A stretch of 64,000 nt of DNA, taken from positions 62,001-126,000 of the forward strand of contig CAJQUW010014737.1 of the NCBI GenBank assembly GCA_907163375.1, in the 5' to 3' direction. Positions 62,880 through 64,000 of this stretch are shown in pieces. Under the pieces are notes generated by a model. It searched no databases. It saw only the letters and a program-made list of their open reading frames with translations, and was not told the DNA's origin. Source of the stretch: Prostheceraeus crozeri (lineage: Eukaryota; Platyhelminthes; Polycladida; Euryleptidae). The position numbers and the translations under genes were made by a program. Within the stretch, counting starts at the first letter, position 1, and each line of letters begins with the position of its first letter.

Positions 62880-63712
62880 ATGGAAATGAATCAAATTTGT
62901 CAAGTTTGTAAGATGCGTTTTAAATCAAACGTTATTATATTCTCATATGAAAAACACACCATGTGGTATGCATATGAATCAGTTTCAAAAAATATACAAC
63001 ATAATAATAATAATAATATTCAATATAATAATATTCAACCGGAGCAACCATTACAAAGATTAAAGCATTTATTTATTTCAGATCAAGTACAAAATCTTTA
63101 TACTGCTAGAATAAATACACCTGGGCAAAATGCACCTAGACAAAATAATAATATTTATTTAGCACAGAATAATAATAATTATTTAGCACAAAATAATAAT
63201 GCAGATTATAAAAATCAATTTGTAGAATGTAATAACAAAAAAATATGTTCCGGATGTAGTAAAAGTATAACATCTAAAAATTTTGCACGTCATTTAAAAT
63301 TATGTGAACAACCAGAAGAGGTTAAAAAAATAAAAAAGATAAACATAAAGGTCAGCTGTGTCGTAATTGTAATAAATATTTTACAAGTCAAGGAATTACT
63401 AATCATTATAATTCTTGTATAAGTTCTACAAGACAATGCACAAGTTGTCAAATTACTAAACCTAAGACAGAGTTTTATGATAGTAAATATCAGTGTAAGG
63501 ATTGTTTAAAAGAAAAACTAAAGAGTAGAGGTTGTCAAAAAATTATATTAAAGAAAAATTTTCCAAGACATGTAACACTTTGCCCACATCTTAATCAACA
63601 TATTAATCCAAATTTTAATCAAAATCTTATTCAAAATTTTAATCCAAATCTTAATCAACATATTAATCAACATATTAATATGAATAATTTTGATTTAGAA
63701 TTAAATTATTGA
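62880..63712 (+). pseudogene. Polinton C: asparagine-rich multi-zinc-finger gene
   Basis: MEMNQICQVCKMRF, N-rich repeats (YLAQNNNN), KKICSGCSKSITSKNFARHL, a C-x2-C finger with FTSQGITNHYNSC and the CTSCQITKPKTEFYDSKYQC ribbon. The end is an N-Q-H-I-N repeat like B. Fossil, broken. Confidence 0.6.
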
Positions 63713-63869
63713 ATTTAGACTAAAATGATTAAAAATAGTCTTATATATTAAAATAGTTGTATTTCTACTAAAATAGTCTTATACATATTAAAATAGTCTT
63801 GTATAAATTAAAATATTATTTTTTATAAAGAATAAAATATTATTTTATTAAATTATTCTTATGCATTCT

Positions 63870-64000
63870 GGAAGAGAGGAGACGAATCATAAATACTTCT
63901 TTTAAGTATATGAACAATATTCCGGTTGATTTCCTATATATTCCGGAGGTTATAAAGATGTATTTAATACTGATTAGAGTGTAAGAATGCTAGTCCGGAA
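63870..64000. promoter_or_regulatory. TCCGG-rich non-coding block, Polinton C
   Basis: ATTCCGGTTGATTTCC, ATTCCGGAGGTTATAAAG and TAGTCCGGAA. Diverged from A/B but keeps the spacing of the ATTCCGG sites, which supports selection on the block. Confidence 0.5.

Larger units (their letters stand above)
56097..64000 (+). mobile_element. Polinton C: left part, continues past the window
   Basis: Begins AGTGTAGGTCAAAAGACCGT followed by TCCAGGAC, matching the terminus of Polinton B in plan. Same gene order as B up to the zinc-finger region. The left part (to about 58700) is much more diverged from A/B than the rest, which is nearly identical. Broken, with roughly ten or more interruptions in the visible part. 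Separate insertion from A/B. Confidence 0.93.

Overview
The window is animal nuclear DNA (AT-rich, no operons, no intact host gene seen) made almost entirely of mobile elements nested in older repeats. The frequent aggccta/tgtaggcctac strings and the element mix (Polintons, a BED-finger hAT, Tc1/mariner, LINE, tRNA-like SINE) fit an invertebrate, perhaps marine, but the species cannot be fixed from sequence alone.

Layout: 1-5014 is host sequence with an inverted pair of tRNA-like SINEs, a degraded Tc1-like transposase tail and a diverged direct repeat. From 5015 a long block is present twice in tandem: unit 1 is 5015-17323 and unit 2 is 17324 to about 35175. By eye the units are about 99% alike except for large insertion/deletion differences. 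Each unit holds a foldback element, copies of an unnamed interspersed repeat (here called R), a GC-rich island, a hAT DNA transposon inserted in one R copy, and a Polinton inserted in another R copy. The hAT of unit 1 (8670-11409) looks whole, with an open 582-residue transposase, TIRs and an 8-bp target duplication. Its copy in unit 2 is frameshifted.

Polinton B (26065-45003, 18,939 bp) is structurally whole. It has TIRs of about 1.04 kb and a perfect 6-bp target duplication ATCATG, and unoccupied versions of the same R site exist elsewhere in the window. Its gene order is: TIR gene (two-helix membrane protein), an unknown left block, adenovirus-type protease, integrase (facing the protease tail to tail), a leftward virion block (small glycine-rich protein, double jelly-roll major capsid protein, amphipathic protein, coiled coil, fibre-like protein), a divergent promoter gap, a rightward block (asparagine-rich zinc-finger gene, P-loop ATPase 1, protein-primed DNA polymerase B), then a leftward block (canonical packaging ATPase, penton-like protein, unknown gene, full TIR membrane gene). 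Most genes are interrupted, so it is a fossil, though a young one. Polinton A (11903-17323) is the partial copy carried by unit 1. Polinton C (56097 to beyond the window end) is a separate, mosaic insertion whose left part is clearly diverged while its protease-integrase-capsid part is nearly the same as B.

Between B and C (45010-56096) lies host DNA with a whole-looking but frameshifted mariner-type element (47747-49511, TIRs about 170 bp), a palindromic element, a TA-flanked MITE candidate, hammerhead-core-like cassettes of Penelope type, and a LINE reverse-transcriptase remnant.

Most worth a second look: two different packaging-type ATPases in one Polinton, a tail-fibre-like coiled-coil protein, a PLA2-domain protein kept in only two of the three copies, a shared TAAAAATG start context at nearly every Polinton gene, and a TCCGG-rich non-coding block between the zinc-finger gene and ATPase 1.
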